A stretch of 5,909 nt of DNA, taken from Myxococcales bacterium. Lineage in GTDB: Bacteria > Myxococcota_C > UBA6777. A program made the translations under genes and the position numbers. Location of the stretch: the NCBI GenBank assembly GCA_027005175.1, contig JALTMC010000274.1, forward strand, positions 1 to 5,909, given 5' to 3'. Positions 5,844 to 5,909 of this stretch are shown here, piece after piece. Position 1 is the stretch's first letter. Every line of letters starts with the position of its first letter. Below the pieces are notes generated by a model. That model saw only the letters and a list, made by a program, of their open reading frames with translations, ran no database searches and had not been told where the DNA came from.

Positions 5844-5909
5844 TCAGGAAAGCGTTTCTACACGCTGGAATCCTTCATTCGCTGGCTGCACCTGTTTCTT
5901 ACAGATCTC
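5844..5909 (-). CDS. Possible C-terminal end of another minus-strand gene (5'-partial)
   Basis: Reading in from the right edge, 21 codons end in TGA: Glu-Ile-Cys-Lys-Lys-Gln, then a stretch ending Val-Glu-Thr-Leu-Ser. It lies in the same direction as the two minus-strand genes and is followed by a terminator-like hairpin, which is why it is listed. It is too short to identify. The Ile-Cys-Lys-Lys opening is like the third-cysteine region of the repeats in the left-edge protein, but a match of this length can be chance. Confidence 0.25.
   Translation of the reverse strand, partial: EICKKQVQPANEGFQRVETLS

Overview
The window appears to be bacterial chromosomal DNA of moderate GC content. Two 60-base lines counted by hand gave 32 GC (601-660) and 25 GC (2401-2460). 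The best lineage clue is the minus-strand secreted protein at 4489-5616. It ends in a pair of cysteines, a hydrophobic segment and an arginine run, the layout of the MYXO-CTERM sorting tag. A tandem cysteine-rich repeat protein at the left edge fits the same picture. I infer a member of Myxococcota or a related delta-proteobacterial lineage, but not one of the very GC-rich ones. This is an inference from protein architecture, not from a marker gene.

Layout, left to right. (1) Positions 2-727, plus strand: the C-terminal part of a protein built almost wholly of cysteine-rich repeats of about 20-22 residues; its start lies outside the window. (2) Positions 946-3501, plus strand: an 851-residue protein joining an HsdR-N-like PD-(D/E)XK nuclease domain, a STAND-like P-loop NTPase and a probable winged-helix C-terminal part. 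It stands alone in its transcription unit. (3) Positions 3725-4297, minus strand: a Uma2-family (DUF820) PD-(D/E)XK protein, convergent with the large gene and preceded by a near-consensus sigma70-type promoter. (4) Positions 4489-5616, minus strand: a secreted, probably beta-propeller protein with a signal peptide, a hydrophilic linker and the MYXO-CTERM-like tail. An 18-bp tandem repeat lies just upstream of its preferred start. (5) Positions 5844-5909, minus strand: possibly the last 21 codons of another gene, followed by a terminator-like hairpin.

Functionally the window splits into two themes. Two proteins (1 and 4) look exported and belong at the cell surface or in the periplasm. Two proteins (2 and 3) carry nuclease-fold domains; the large nuclease-NTPase fusion has the build of a single-gene defence or DNA-surveillance protein. 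That is the most interesting item here, although nothing in the sequence proves a defence role. No rRNA, tRNA, CRISPR array, transposase or integrase was seen.
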